A DNA stretch of 64,000 nt from Listeria aquatica FSL S10-1188 (GTDB lineage: Bacteria > Bacillota > Bacilli > Lactobacillales > Listeriaceae). Position numbers and translations under genes: made by a program. Shown in pieces: positions 11,228-19,330 of this stretch; positions within the stretch are counted from its first letter, which is position 1, and each line of letters starts with the position of its first letter. The stretch spans positions 1 to 64,000 of the forward strand of contig NZ_AOCG01000014.1 of NCBI RefSeq assembly GCF_000525795.1, read 5' to 3'. The notes beneath the pieces are model-generated. The model made no database searches. It was not told where the DNA came from and worked only from the letters and a program-made list of their open reading frames with translations.

Positions 11228-12361
11228 TTACTCGCCTTTAAAAGCTTTTTTCATTTTATCAAAAAAACCAGCATTCTGTTCATCTACTTTATTCCCTGTA
11301 GTGCCAGCAAATTCACGTAAAATTTCTTTTTGTTTTTCATCTAGTTTCTTCGGCACAATGACTTTTACAGCCACATGCTGATCTCCTGTCCCGCTTCCAC
11401 GTAAATGAGGAACACCCTTACCTCGAAGTCTAAATGTTGTCCCCGTTTGTGTACCAGCAGGGATTTTCAGTCTTACCTTTCCATGGACAGTTGGCACATC
11501 GATCTCATCTCCAAGTGCAGCTTGAACAAACGTGAGCGGCACTTCAACAAAAATGTCATCGCCATCGCGCTCATAGAAATCATCTGGTGCAATTACAAAG
11601 ACGACAAATAAATCACCGTTTGGTCCACCGTTTATTCCAGCTTCTCCTTCACCGGCAACGCGCATTTGTTGGCCATCATTGACACCTGCAGGAACTTTCA
11701 ATTTGATTTTCTTCTTCTTAGTTACACGACCGGATCCATGACAAGTTGGGCATTTTTCTTTAATTTCTTTTCCAGTCCCGTGGCAATATGGACAAGTTTG
11801 CTTGTTAACAATTCGGCCAAACGGCGTATTTTGTTCCACATTAATGCTTCCTTTACCATCACAGTGCGAACACTTTTCCGGATGTGTTCCTGGTTTGGCC
11901 CCAGAGCCGTGACAAGTCTCACAGTTTTCCTCACGAGGAATTTCAATTTCGGTTTCTGTTCCAAACACAGCTTCCTTAAATTTCAACTGCATCGTATATT
12001 GCAAGTCATTTCCTTGGCGTGGTGCATTCGGATCACGCTGTCTTCCGCTGCCTCCACCAAAAAATGTATCAAAGATATCTTCAAATCCAGAAAAACCACC
12101 TGCTGATGAGAAGCCGCCTGCTCCACCACCAAAACCTTGGTTAGGATCAACATGACCATATTGATCATACTGCGCCCGTTTATTTTCATCGCTCAGCACT
12201 TCATAAGCTTCCGAGATCTCTTTAAATTTCTCATCCGCACCTTCTTCTTTATTGATATCCGGATGGTATTTTTTCGAAAGTTTCCGGTAGGCTTTTTTTA
12301 TTTCATCCGCGGTTGCGCTTTTCGAAATACCAAGCACATCATAATAATCACGTTTCGCCAT
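11228..12361 (-). CDS. dnaJ: Chaperone DnaJ (Hsp40)
   Basis: DnaJ delivers unfolded clients to DnaK and stimulates its ATPase. The 377-residue type I protein has an N-terminal J domain with HPD near residue 33. A Gly/Phe-rich linker follows (about 75-130), then four CxxCxGxG zinc repeats (CHGSG, CDGKG, CHGTG and CHGSG; about 145-210), and the C-terminal substrate-binding domains. CAGGAG precedes the ATG by nine bases. It is the last gene of the hrcA-grpE-dnaK-dnaJ cluster, but a terminator separates it from dnaK. Intact. Confidence 0.97.
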   Translation of the reverse strand: MAKRDYYDVLGISKSATADEIKKAYRKLSKKYHPDINKEEGADEKFKEISEAYEVLSDENKRAQYDQYGHVDPNQGFGGGAGGFSSAGGFSGFEDIFDTFFGGGSGRQRDPNAPRQGNDLQYTMQLKFKEAVFGTETEIEIPREENCETCHGSGAKPGTHPEKCSHCDGKGSINVEQNTPFGRIVNKQTCPYCHGTGKEIKEKCPTCHGSGRVTKKKKIKLKVPAGVNDGQQMRVAGEGEAGINGGPNGDLFVVFVIAPDDFYERDGDDIFVEVPLTFVQAALGDEIDVPTVHGKVRLKIPAGTQTGTTFRLRGKGVPHLRGSGTGDQHVAVKVIVPKKLDEKQKEILREFAGTTGNKVDEQNAGFFDKMKKAFKGE

Positions 12362-12398
12362 CCGCCATCACTCCTGTTCTTTGTTTTAATCCTAGGGT

Positions 12399-12404
12399 AT
12401 TGTA
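12399..12404 (-). promoter_or_regulatory. Candidate -10 of an internal dnaJ promoter
   Basis: TACAAT preceded by TGG (an extended -10 form) on the minus strand, between the post-dnaK terminator and dnaJ; no convincing -35. It would let dnaJ be expressed despite the terminator. Confidence 0.35.
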
Positions 12405-12439
12405 CCATAGATAGTTAAATAAATATAGCGCATCTCAGA

Positions 12440-12470
12440 TAAAAAGCCAAAGCCACAGTAGACTTTGACT
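12440..12470 (-). terminator. Terminator after dnaK
   Basis: Ten-base stem AGTCAAAGTC / GGCTTTGGCT (with G-T pairs), six-base loop, then T5 on the minus strand. Confidence 0.75.
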
Positions 12471-12499
12471 CTTCATCCGATTTCATGCATTTTAAAAAC

Positions 12500-14347
12500 T
12501 TACTTATCTTCTTTTTTATCGTCATCGTTGATTTCTTCAAAATCAGCATCGACAACATCTTCGCTACCATCAGCAGCATTTGCTTCTGGATTTTCACCTT
12601 GAGCTTGTTGAGCTGCAGCTGCTTGCTCATAAAGTTTGACAGATAGGCTTTGAACGATTTCATTGAGCGCATCTGATTTTTCTTTAATGGCATCAAAATC
12701 TTCACCCTTAAGCGCTTCTTGAAGTTCATCACGTGCTGTTTCAGCTTTCTTCACTTCATCAGCATCAACTTTCCCTTCAAGTTCTTTAAGTGTTTTATCC
12801 ACAGTGAAGATTAATTGATCCGCATTGTTTCGCGTTTCTACATTTTCTTTGTTCTTCTTATCTTCTTCTGCATTTGCTTCAGCATCTTTGACCATACGAT
12901 CGATTTCGTCATCTGTTAAACCTGAAGAAGATTTAATAACGATATTTTGTTCTTTACCCGTTCCAAGATCTTTTGCACGAACGGTCACAATCCCATTTTT
13001 ATCGATATCAAACGAAACTTCAATTTGAGGTACACCACGTGGCGCTGCAGGAATATCAGCTAGTTGGAAGCGACCAAGCGTTTTATTATCTTTCGCCATT
13101 GGACGTTCTCCTTGAAGAACGTGAATGTCAACAGCGGGTTGATTATCAGCAGCCGTCGAGAATACTTGAGATTTTGAAGTTGGAATCGTTGTATTCCGTT
13201 CAATTAGAGATGTCATAACGCCACCCATTGTTTCAATTCCAAGCGATAATGGAGTAACGTCAAGTAGAACTACATCTTTAACATCGCCAGTGATAACACC
13301 ACCTTGAATAGCAGCACCCATCGCTACTACTTCATCAGGGTTTACACCACGATGAGGTTCTTTACCAAGTTCTTTTGTGATCGCTTCTTGAACAGCAGGG
13401 ATACGAGTAGATCCCCCAACAAGAATCACTTGGTCGATATCACTTGCTGAAAGACCAGCATCTTTAAGTGCTTGACGAGTTGGTCCTACTGTACGTTCTA
13501 CAAGATCACTTGTCAATTCATCAAATTTTGCACGAGTTAAGTTAACTTCTAGATGAAGTGGTCCTGCCTCACCAGCTGTAATAAATGGAAGTGAGATTTG
13601 TGTGCTCATAACCCCAGAAAGATCTTTTTTCGCTTTTTCTGCTGCATCTTTAAGACGTTGAAGAGCCATCTTATCTTGCGAAAGATCGATTCCATTTTCT
13701 TTTTTAAATTCAGATACGAGATAATCAATGATTTTTTGGTCAAAATCATCCCCACCGAGATGATTATCTCCTGCAGTCGAATGAACTTCAAATACACCGT
13801 CGCCAAGTTCAAGAATGGATACGTCAAATGTACCACCACCAAGGTCAAATACAAGAATAGTTTGGTCTTTATCCGTTTTATCCATTCCATAAGCAAGTGC
13901 TGCTGCTGTTGGTTCATTAATAATACGTTCTACTTCTAGCCCAGCAATTTTCCCTGCATCTTTTGTTGCTTGGCGCTGTGCATCATTAAAATAAGCAGGA
14001 ACAGTAATAACTGCTTTATCTACTGTTTCACCTAAATAATCTTCAGCGTAACCTTTTAGATATTGTAAGATAATCGCACTAATTTCTTGAGGAGAATAAT
14101 CTTTTCCTTCAATTGTTTCTTTATAATCTGTCCCCATGTGACGTTTAATCGAAATCACTGTATTAGGGTTTGTGATTGCTGCACGTTTTGCTACTTCTCC
14201 AACTTGTCGTTCACCATTTTTAAAACCGACAACTGATGGTGTTGTGCGTGCACCTTCTGGATTTGGGATAATCTTTGCTTCTCCGCCTTCTAAAACTGCA
14301 ACAGCAGAGTTTGTTGTTCCTAAGTCAATACCAATAATTTTACTCAT
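12500..14347 (-). CDS. dnaK: Chaperone DnaK (Hsp70)
   Basis: ATP-driven chaperone for nascent and stress-denatured proteins. The 615-residue protein has the nucleotide-binding domain ([15 protein letters not shown] at residues 3-17, [15 protein letters not shown] near 170, [13 protein letters not shown] near 310). The substrate-binding domain follows from about 365, then an alpha-helical lid and an acidic tail ending NDDDKKEDK. The actin-type fold lacks the 24-residue insert of Gram-negative DnaK, as expected for Firmicutes. It follows grpE with a good ribosome site. Intact; HrcA/CIRCE control is inferred from the upstream operator. Confidence 0.98.
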   Translation of the reverse strand: MSKIIGIDLGTTNSAVAVLEGGEAKIIPNPEGARTTPSVVGFKNGERQVGEVAKRAAITNPNTVISIKRHMGTDYKETIEGKDYSPQEISAIILQYLKGYAEDYLGETVDKAVITVPAYFNDAQRQATKDAGKIAGLEVERIINEPTAAALAYGMDKTDKDQTILVFDLGGGTFDVSILELGDGVFEVHSTAGDNHLGGDDFDQKIIDYLVSEFKKENGIDLSQDKMALQRLKDAAEKAKKDLSGVMSTQISLPFITAGEAGPLHLEVNLTRAKFDELTSDLVERTVGPTRQALKDAGLSASDIDQVILVGGSTRIPAVQEAITKELGKEPHRGVNPDEVVAMGAAIQGGVITGDVKDVVLLDVTPLSLGIETMGGVMTSLIERNTTIPTSKSQVFSTAADNQPAVDIHVLQGERPMAKDNKTLGRFQLADIPAAPRGVPQIEVSFDIDKNGIVTVRAKDLGTGKEQNIVIKSSSGLTDDEIDRMVKDAEANAEEDKKNKENVETRNNADQLIFTVDKTLKELEGKVDADEVKKAETARDELQEALKGEDFDAIKEKSDALNEIVQSLSVKLYEQAAAAQQAQGENPEANAADGSEDVVDADFEEINDDDKKEDK

Positions 14348-14381
14348 AATTCATTTCCTCCTGAAAATTCAAATTCTGTTT

Positions 14382-14950
14382 TTATTCGTTTACTTTTACC
14401 ATTGAAGGGCGAATCACCCGATCTTTAATTTTATAACCCTTTTGAAGTTCAGCCGTTATTTCATTGCTTGGCTTCGTTTCATCTTGGTCTTGAATCACTG
14501 CTTGGTGGAAGTTTGGATCAAACTGTTCCCCAAGCGCCACAATTGGCTCAATTCCTTCTTTTTGAAGAGCATTTATGATCTGGTTGTGTACCATTTCCAT
14601 CCCCTTCAAAAGCGCTGCCACTTCTTCACTATCAGAGCTTGTTGCAAGAGCTTTTTCAAAACTATCAAGTGCAGGAAGTAAATCGGTAGCAAGGCTTTCA
14701 GAGCGATACTTAATTGCAGCTTCACGATCGAGGATATTTCGTTTTTTTCACGTTTTCAAAATCTGCTTGTAAACGTAAATAGCGATTTTCCGCTTCTTCA
14801 ACTTTTTCCTCTAAGTCAGCAACTTTTTTTTACAAGCTCAGCAACTTGATTTTGCTCATCTAATTCTTCAACTGTTTCTTCAGTTTCTTGCGTTGCTTCT
14901 TTTTCGATTTCTTCTTCAATTTTAGTTTGCTTATCTTTTGGTTCAGACAC
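14382..14950 (-). CDS. grpE: Nucleotide exchange factor GrpE (two frameshifts)
   Basis: GrpE releases ADP from DnaK. The start is GTG at 14950 with AGAGGTGA upstream ([19 protein letters not shown]...). A coiled-coil N-terminal region leads into the conserved [15 protein letters not shown] segment and the C-terminal beta domain ending RPSMVKVNE. Two single-base excesses interrupt it: a T8 run at 14824-14831 and a T7 run at 14742-14748. Removing one base from each gives 188 residues, the normal length. Without correction only an 80-codon C-terminal piece is readable. Its position between hrcA and dnaK is standard. Confidence 0.92.
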
Positions 14951-14991
14951 AGAAATCACCTCTTAGAAAAACCGTAGTTTTCCAATCCTTT

Positions 14992-16038
14992 CTATTTTTG
15001 GTTATCTCGATATAATTTGGTTAAAACTGATGTCAAATCTTTGCTGAAAACATCGACGAGTCCCATCATTCGAGCATATTCCATTCGTGTTGGACCAAGT
15101 AAAACAATCCCGCCAACTCGCTCATCTTCAATATGATAAGTCGCTGTGATGATGCTTAAATCATTCAGCAAGTCATTATTCCATTCACGACCAATTTTCA
15201 CTTGAATCCCATCAGGAATATCGCGGAACAATTCATGTATTCCCTCTTCTTCTTCAACTAATCGTAAAAAATCGCGAATTTTTGCAACATCATGAAATTC
15301 CGGTTGATCTAAGATATTCGTTTTCCCACCAAAATAAATTTTTGAAGGGCTAACGTTACTTAAAGTATCAAACACAATTTCACCAAGGCGTTCCGAGTTT
15401 TCAACGTGCCAGCTTAGTAGCTCTTGAACTTCAGTCAAAATCCGGTTCGAAAGCTCGTTTAGTGGTACACCGATCAAACGATCATTTAAGATATTAACCG
15501 TTCGTTCGATATCTGAAAGGGTTACATCAGTCGGCAAGTTAACTAAATGATTATCAACGTGCCCCTGATCTGTGATCAAAATCAGCATGGCCTGCGAATC
15601 ACTAATCGGAACAAAACGAAAACCGCTTAATCTGTTTTTCGCTGTTTCTGGTCCGAGAACAATCGACGTGTAATTCGAAAGTTTCGAAAGCATCGAAGCT
15701 GAATTTTGAATCAACTGTTCCGCTTCATAGTGATCAGCAGCAAAAAGCGAACGAATCAATCTCTTGTCCTCTTTCGACAACGCTTTAGGTTGCAACAAAT
15801 AATCCACATAGAAACGATAGCCTTTTTCAGAAGGGATACGTCCAGAAGATGAATGCGTCTTCTCAATAAAGCCATAATCCTCGAGCACACTCATTTCATT
15901 GCGGATCGTCGCCGAACTATATGGCAACTCGCTTTCCTTTATCAAATTCTTTGAACCAACTGGTTGGACGGTCCAAGTGAAATGATCGATGATTGCCCGA
16001 AAAATCTGCAATTGCCTTTCCGTCAACAAATCTATCAC
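14992..16038 (-). CDS. hrcA: Heat-inducible transcription repressor HrcA
   Basis: HrcA binds CIRCE operators and represses the dnaK and groE operons; GroEL activity tunes it. The 348-residue protein has an N-terminal winged-helix DNA-binding domain (about residues 1-100, including [20 protein letters not shown]) followed by the GAF-like dimerisation domain. It is the first gene of its own operon and has a CIRCE element seven bases upstream of the start, so it is autoregulated. Intact. Confidence 0.97.
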   Translation of the reverse strand: MIDLLTERQLQIFRAIIDHFTWTVQPVGSKNLIKESELPYSSATIRNEMSVLEDYGFIEKTHSSSGRIPSEKGYRFYVDYLLQPKALSKEDKRLIRSLFAADHYEAEQLIQNSASMLSKLSNYTSIVLGPETAKNRLSGFRFVPISDSQAMLILITDQGHVDNHLVNLPTDVTLSDIERTVNILNDRLIGVPLNELSNRILTEVQELLSWHVENSERLGEIVFDTLSNVSPSKIYFGGKTNILDQPEFHDVAKIRDFLRLVEEEEGIHELFRDIPDGIQVKIGREWNNDLLNDLSIITATYHIEDERVGGIVLLGPTRMEYARMMGLVDVFSKDLTSVLTKLYRDNQK

Positions 16039-16044
16039 CTCTTT

Positions 16045-16071
16045 TTAGCACTCGAATAACTTAAGTGCTAA
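16045..16071 (-). promoter_or_regulatory. CIRCE operator (HrcA binding site)
   Basis: Nine-base inverted repeat TTAGCACTC / AAGTGCTAA with a nine-base spacer; the consensus right arm is GAGTGCTAA, so there is one mismatch. It lies between the promoter and the hrcA start. Confidence 0.96.
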
Positions 16072-16082
16072 ATACAAGTATA

Positions 16083-16111
16083 AATTTACCAAACAAATCG
16101 GCGCTCGTCAA
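16083..16111 (-). promoter_or_regulatory. hrcA operon promoter
   Basis: TTGACG (16106-16111), 17-bp spacer and TAAATT (16083-16088) on the minus strand, immediately upstream of CIRCE. Confidence 0.75.
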
Positions 16112-16150
16112 CTGAAAACACTTATTTTCAGACCGAAGACCGACTTATTT

Positions 16151-16167
16151 GGTCAAAATTGGTCAAC
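16151..16167. promoter_or_regulatory. CtsR-like heptad direct repeat
   Basis: GGTCAAA, a three-base spacer, then GGTCAAC. The CtsR operator consensus is two RGTCAAA heptads separated by three bases; this differs at the last base and at the middle of the spacer. It sits between the hemW stop and the hrcA promoter, about 40 bp upstream of the -35. Confidence 0.5.
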
Positions 16168-16175
16168 CATGCGAT

Positions 16176-17333
16176 TTACAAGAACTCTCGAAAAACATTA
16201 TTTCCTAAAAAACGTCCCGCTCTTGTTAATTTTACAAATTCTGTTTCGGAATCTAGCCAGCCTTTTGCACTTGTTACAGCGATAGCTTGCTCAAAAATAC
16301 TTTCTAGTTCATTATCAAACTTCTCCAAGAAACGTTTTTTATTCACCCCTGAAACTTTTCGTAAGCCTAAAAACATTTCTTCTTCCATTTCCTCCTTTAA
16401 AGACAAATCTTTTGTTTGAAAAGTGGGAAGCAAGTTTTGCTTTAGAGGTGCCATATACTGTTTTAGAGGACCAAAATTGCTGTAGCGCGTATCTTGCAAA
16501 TACCCATGCGCACCAGCGCCGAATCCAAAATAATGTTCATTGCTCCAGTACACAAGGTTATGACGAGACTCGAAACCAGTTTCAGCAAAGTTACTGATTT
16601 CATATTGTTTCTTCCCAGCTTTTTCCATTTCCGACATCAAATAATCATACATGTTGGCTTCAGCATCTTGACCTGGTAAAATCAGCTCGCCTTTTTGCAT
16701 TAAATTATAAAAAATCGTTTTCGGCTCCACAATAAGTGAGTACGCAGAATAATGCGGTAAATCAAGCGCAAGCGCCTTGCTGAGCGTATCTTTAAAATCC
16801 GCTTCCGTTTGCCCAGGCAAGCTAAAAATCAAGTCAATACTTACATTTTCAAGCCCAACCGTTTCAGCATTTCGAATCGACTCATAAACATCCTCTACCG
16901 TGTGGATGCGACCAATTTTTTTTAGCAGCTCCTGATTAAAGCTTTGCACCCCCATGCTCAGTCGGTTAACACCGCTATCCTGCATAGCGCGCAATTTTTC
17001 AACGGAAAGATCACCTGGATTTGACTCAAACGTAAATTCCACCTCTTTTGAAAGAGGGAAGATGCGTTGTACAGCTTCACAAAGTTTTTCAATTTGTTTA
17101 GGCGTTAGCGTCGTTGGCGTTCCTCCGCCAACAAAAACCGTTTCGATTGTCTCCAGTTCCTTTCCTTCCGTTCTTAGTTCCATTTCCCGAATTAAAAGGT
17201 CCACATATTCGTCGACTGGTTGTCCTTCCAAAAAAACCTTATTAAAATCGCAATAATAGCAAATATGCTCACAAAATGGAATATGAATATAAACCGCAGT
17301 GTTTTTTCTACGGGAATGTTTTATTTCATCCAT
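16176..17333 (-). CDS. hemW: Radical-SAM heme chaperone HemW (HemN-like)
   Basis: A radical SAM protein related to coproporphyrinogen dehydrogenase HemN but of the HemW class, thought to deliver heme to client enzymes. The 385-residue product has VYIHIPFCEHICYYCDF with the CxxxCxxC [4Fe-4S] motif near residue 22, and GGGTPT near 69. The ATG at 17333 is chosen because AAAGGA lies eight bases upstream. In Bacillus and Listeria it sits between lepA and hrcA; here hrcA follows but lepA is missing upstream, which marks the synteny break. Intact, although it contains a T8 run. Confidence 0.92.
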   Translation of the reverse strand: MDEIKHSRRKNTAVYIHIPFCEHICYYCDFNKVFLEGQPVDEYVDLLIREMELRTEGKELETIETVFVGGGTPTTLTPKQIEKLCEAVQRIFPLSKEVEFTFESNPGDLSVEKLRAMQDSGVNRLSMGVQSFNQELLKKIGRIHTVEDVYESIRNAETVGLENVSIDLIFSLPGQTEADFKDTLSKALALDLPHYSAYSLIVEPKTIFYNLMQKGELILPGQDAEANMYDYLMSEMEKAGKKQYEISNFAETGFESRHNLVYWSNEHYFGFGAGAHGYLQDTRYSNFGPLKQYMAPLKQNLLPTFQTKDLSLKEEMEEEMFLGLRKVSGVNKKRFLEKFDNELESIFEQAIAVTSAKGWLDSETEFVKLTRAGRFLGNNVFREFL

Positions 17334-17482
17334 CACTAAATTCCTTTCTAAAAAAAGATGCGCACAAAGTTCGTGTCGCTTAAGAGATTCACTGCTATTT
17401 TAACACAAGCAACAAATCTTGTATAACACACGAGCGGCTTTATTTCTGATTGTGTTAACCGAAAAAATAAAGCAACCCAAAG

Positions 17483-17515
17483 AAAAAAGCACCCGTTTTA
17501 TAAAAACAGTGCTTT
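17483..17515 (-). terminator. Terminator after the DUF4064-type gene
   Basis: AAAGCAC...GTGCTTT stem with one bulge, then T6 on the minus strand, 17 bases after the stop. It separates this gene from hemW. Confidence 0.82.
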
Positions 17516-17531
17516 CGTCTCTTAAACCCCA

Positions 17532-17942
17532 TCAAAAAGATTCAAAATGATTTTTTTCATTGGAAACCTTCACAAGTGACATAATTCCTGAGATTAAAAA
17601 TAAAATCCCTGTTATCCACCCGTAACTAAAAATACAAAGTGCACCAATAACAATCAGCGCGATTGACCAGCCTTTGATAGCAGGTGTTCCGTTTTTCATT
17701 TTAAAAGCAGCAATAAAGCCAAACACACATGCCGCAATTGCAAGTACTAATGAAAGACCAATGAACCCTGCGCCAAAGGTAATGCCAATTATATCATCAC
17801 TTGACATCATCATTTGATCCATTGAGCTAGCAGTAGCTGCAAAAAGAATAAGAAGCAAAAGTGGCCCAGTTATTAAAATTCCAAGTGCGGCTAAACTTGC
17901 TCCAATAATTGTCATTACAAATTCAGGTTTTCGATTATTCAT
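17532..17942 (-). CDS. DUF4064-like membrane protein
   Basis: A 136-residue hydrophobic protein starting MNNRKPEFVMTIIGASLAAL, with about four TM segments (near residues 8-35, 52-80, 90-108 and 110-128) and a conserved-looking small loop (FKMKNGTPAIKGW). This resembles the DUF4064 family of small Gram-positive membrane proteins; function unknown. AGAGG lies upstream of the ATG at 17942 and a TATAAT is visible about 40 bases further up. It follows cobA on the same strand by about 90 bases but has its own terminator, so it is probably a separate unit. Confidence 0.75.
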   Translation of the reverse strand: MNNRKPEFVMTIIGASLAALGILITGPLLLLILFAATASSMDQMMMSSDDIIGITFGAGFIGLSLVLAIAACVFGFIAAFKMKNGTPAIKGWSIALIVIGALCIFSYGWITGILFLISGIMSLVKVSNEKNHFESF

Positions 17943-18031
17943 TTTGTATACCTCTTTCTAAGTGTCATACACACATTATATCGGAATGAAGTTATTTTGA
18001 ATAGTAGAAACCAGCAAATTTTAATTTACAT

Positions 18032-19015
18032 TCAAGAATGAAGTTTCTTCCCACGAGCTTGGAACTCCCAGAGCACTTTAGCATCAGGCTCTAAAAACAG
18101 CAAATTTGGATAACTTTGTTCATTCAAATAGCGTTTTGTGATTTCATCAAAGCGAATGTCGCGCTTTTCTCCCACTTGAACAAACCAAACATCTGCACCT
18201 TGCCCAGTAAAGCGAGTAATGACATCAAAATCAACTGGATTTTTTGAAACCAGTAAGTAGCGCTGACCAAATAGAGGTAGCTTCATGAACCAACTTACGT
18301 CATTTGACCGGGCGACGACTTCACCAATCAAAATCAAAGCCGGATTTCTTAAATCGCTAGCCGCAACTTCTCTTTCAATTCTTGCAAGCGTGCTTTTTAT
18401 CATTTTTTGTCTGCCATAACTTCCCCAAGAAATCACAGCCACATGCATTTCACTTGAAATCCCACCATCTAATAGCTTACGAACAATATGCGGCAAATTT
18501 TCCATGCCCATGTAAAAGCAAGCTGTTCCGTGCCTTACAAACGAAGCAAAATCATCTTCTGTGAGCGCTCCAGTTTTCCTGTGAGCCGTCGACAAAGTAA
18601 CGTGGCTACTCGCTTCTCTATCCGTAAGTGAAATCCCTGCATAGCAAGAAGCTGCGGATGCGGCTGTGATTCCAGGGACCACTTCATAAGCAATTTTCGC
18701 TTTTTCAAGTTGTGTGATTTCTTCTGCTACCCTTCCAAAAATCCCTGGGTCTCCGCCTTTCAGACGAACAATCACTTGATTTTTCTCCGCTTCTTGGACA
18801 AGCCTCTCACCGATTATTTCTTGACGCATCGCATGACGATCCGGTGACTTTCCGCAAAAAACCAGTTTGGCCCCCTGCTTCGTATGATAAAGCAACAATG
18901 GATTCACCAAACGATCGTATAAAACAACATCCGCTTGCTGTAATACCCGTAAAGCTTTTAGTGTTAATAATTCTGGATCTCCGGAGCCTGCACCAACTAA
19001 ATAAACTTTACCCAT
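18032..19015 (-). CDS. cobA: Uroporphyrinogen-III C-methyltransferase (SUMT) with short C-terminal extension
   Basis: SUMT methylates uroporphyrinogen III twice to precorrin-2, the first committed step to sirohaem. Motifs are VYLVGAGSGDPELLT at the N-terminus, RLKGGDPGIFGR near residue 85, VVPGITAASAA near 120 and NPALILIGEVV near 230. Residues after about 245 (PLFGQRYLLVSKNPVDFDV...) look like the beginning of a uroporphyrinogen-III synthase (HemD) domain but stop after roughly 80 residues, against about 230 for a full HemD. The start at 19015 is inferred. As printed, the frame is continuous with nirD, which I attribute to one extra base at 19039-19045. Last gene of the sirB-sirC-nirB-nirD-cobA cluster. 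Confidence 0.88.
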   Translation of the reverse strand: MGKVYLVGAGSGDPELLTLKALRVLQQADVVLYDRLVNPLLLYHTKQGAKLVFCGKSPDRHAMRQEIIGERLVQEAEKNQVIVRLKGGDPGIFGRVAEEITQLEKAKIAYEVVPGITAASAASCYAGISLTDREASSHVTLSTAHRKTGALTEDDFASFVRHGTACFYMGMENLPHIVRKLLDGGISSEMHVAVISWGSYGRQKMIKSTLARIEREVAASDLRNPALILIGEVVARSNDVSWFMKLPLFGQRYLLVSKNPVDFDVITRFTGQGADVWFVQVGEKRDIRFDEITKRYLNEQSYPNLLFLEPDAKVLWEFQARGKKLHS

Positions 19016-19020
19016 CTCGG

Positions 19021-19330
19021 TTACACCAACACATAAACTTTTTTTATTTTCGATGCACACATCATAGGTTTTAACGCAACCTTCGTCAGGTTCTTGGACT
19101 TTCCCGTCTACAAGTGAAATTTTATAATCATGTAACGGACAAAAAACAAACTCACCGGACACTGTTCCTTCAGCTAGTGGTCCTTGCTTATGCGGACAAA
19201 CATTACTGATAATACGAACTTCTTCCTCATTCAAGCGAAATACAGCCAACTTTTCCCCATCGATCAAGCACTCATAGCCGATTTTTTCTGGCAAATCATC
19301 GAAATTCGCTATAAACTTTTTCTGCTTCAT
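19021..19330 (-). CDS. nirD: Nitrite reductase small subunit NirD (Rieske-type), frame fused to cobA as read
   Basis: NirD is the small partner of the NADH-dependent assimilatory/detoxifying nitrite reductase. It has a Rieske fold: CPHKQGPLAEG and CPLHDYKISL supply the Cys-His pairs near residues 45 and 65, so the cluster ligands appear to be retained. The ATG shares one base with the nirB stop (TGATG). As printed the protein continues into CobA. Removing one base from the T7 run at 19039-19045 gives a NirD-like end, CIENKKVYVLV, with a stop at 19021 and a 102-residue protein of normal size. Confidence 0.85.
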
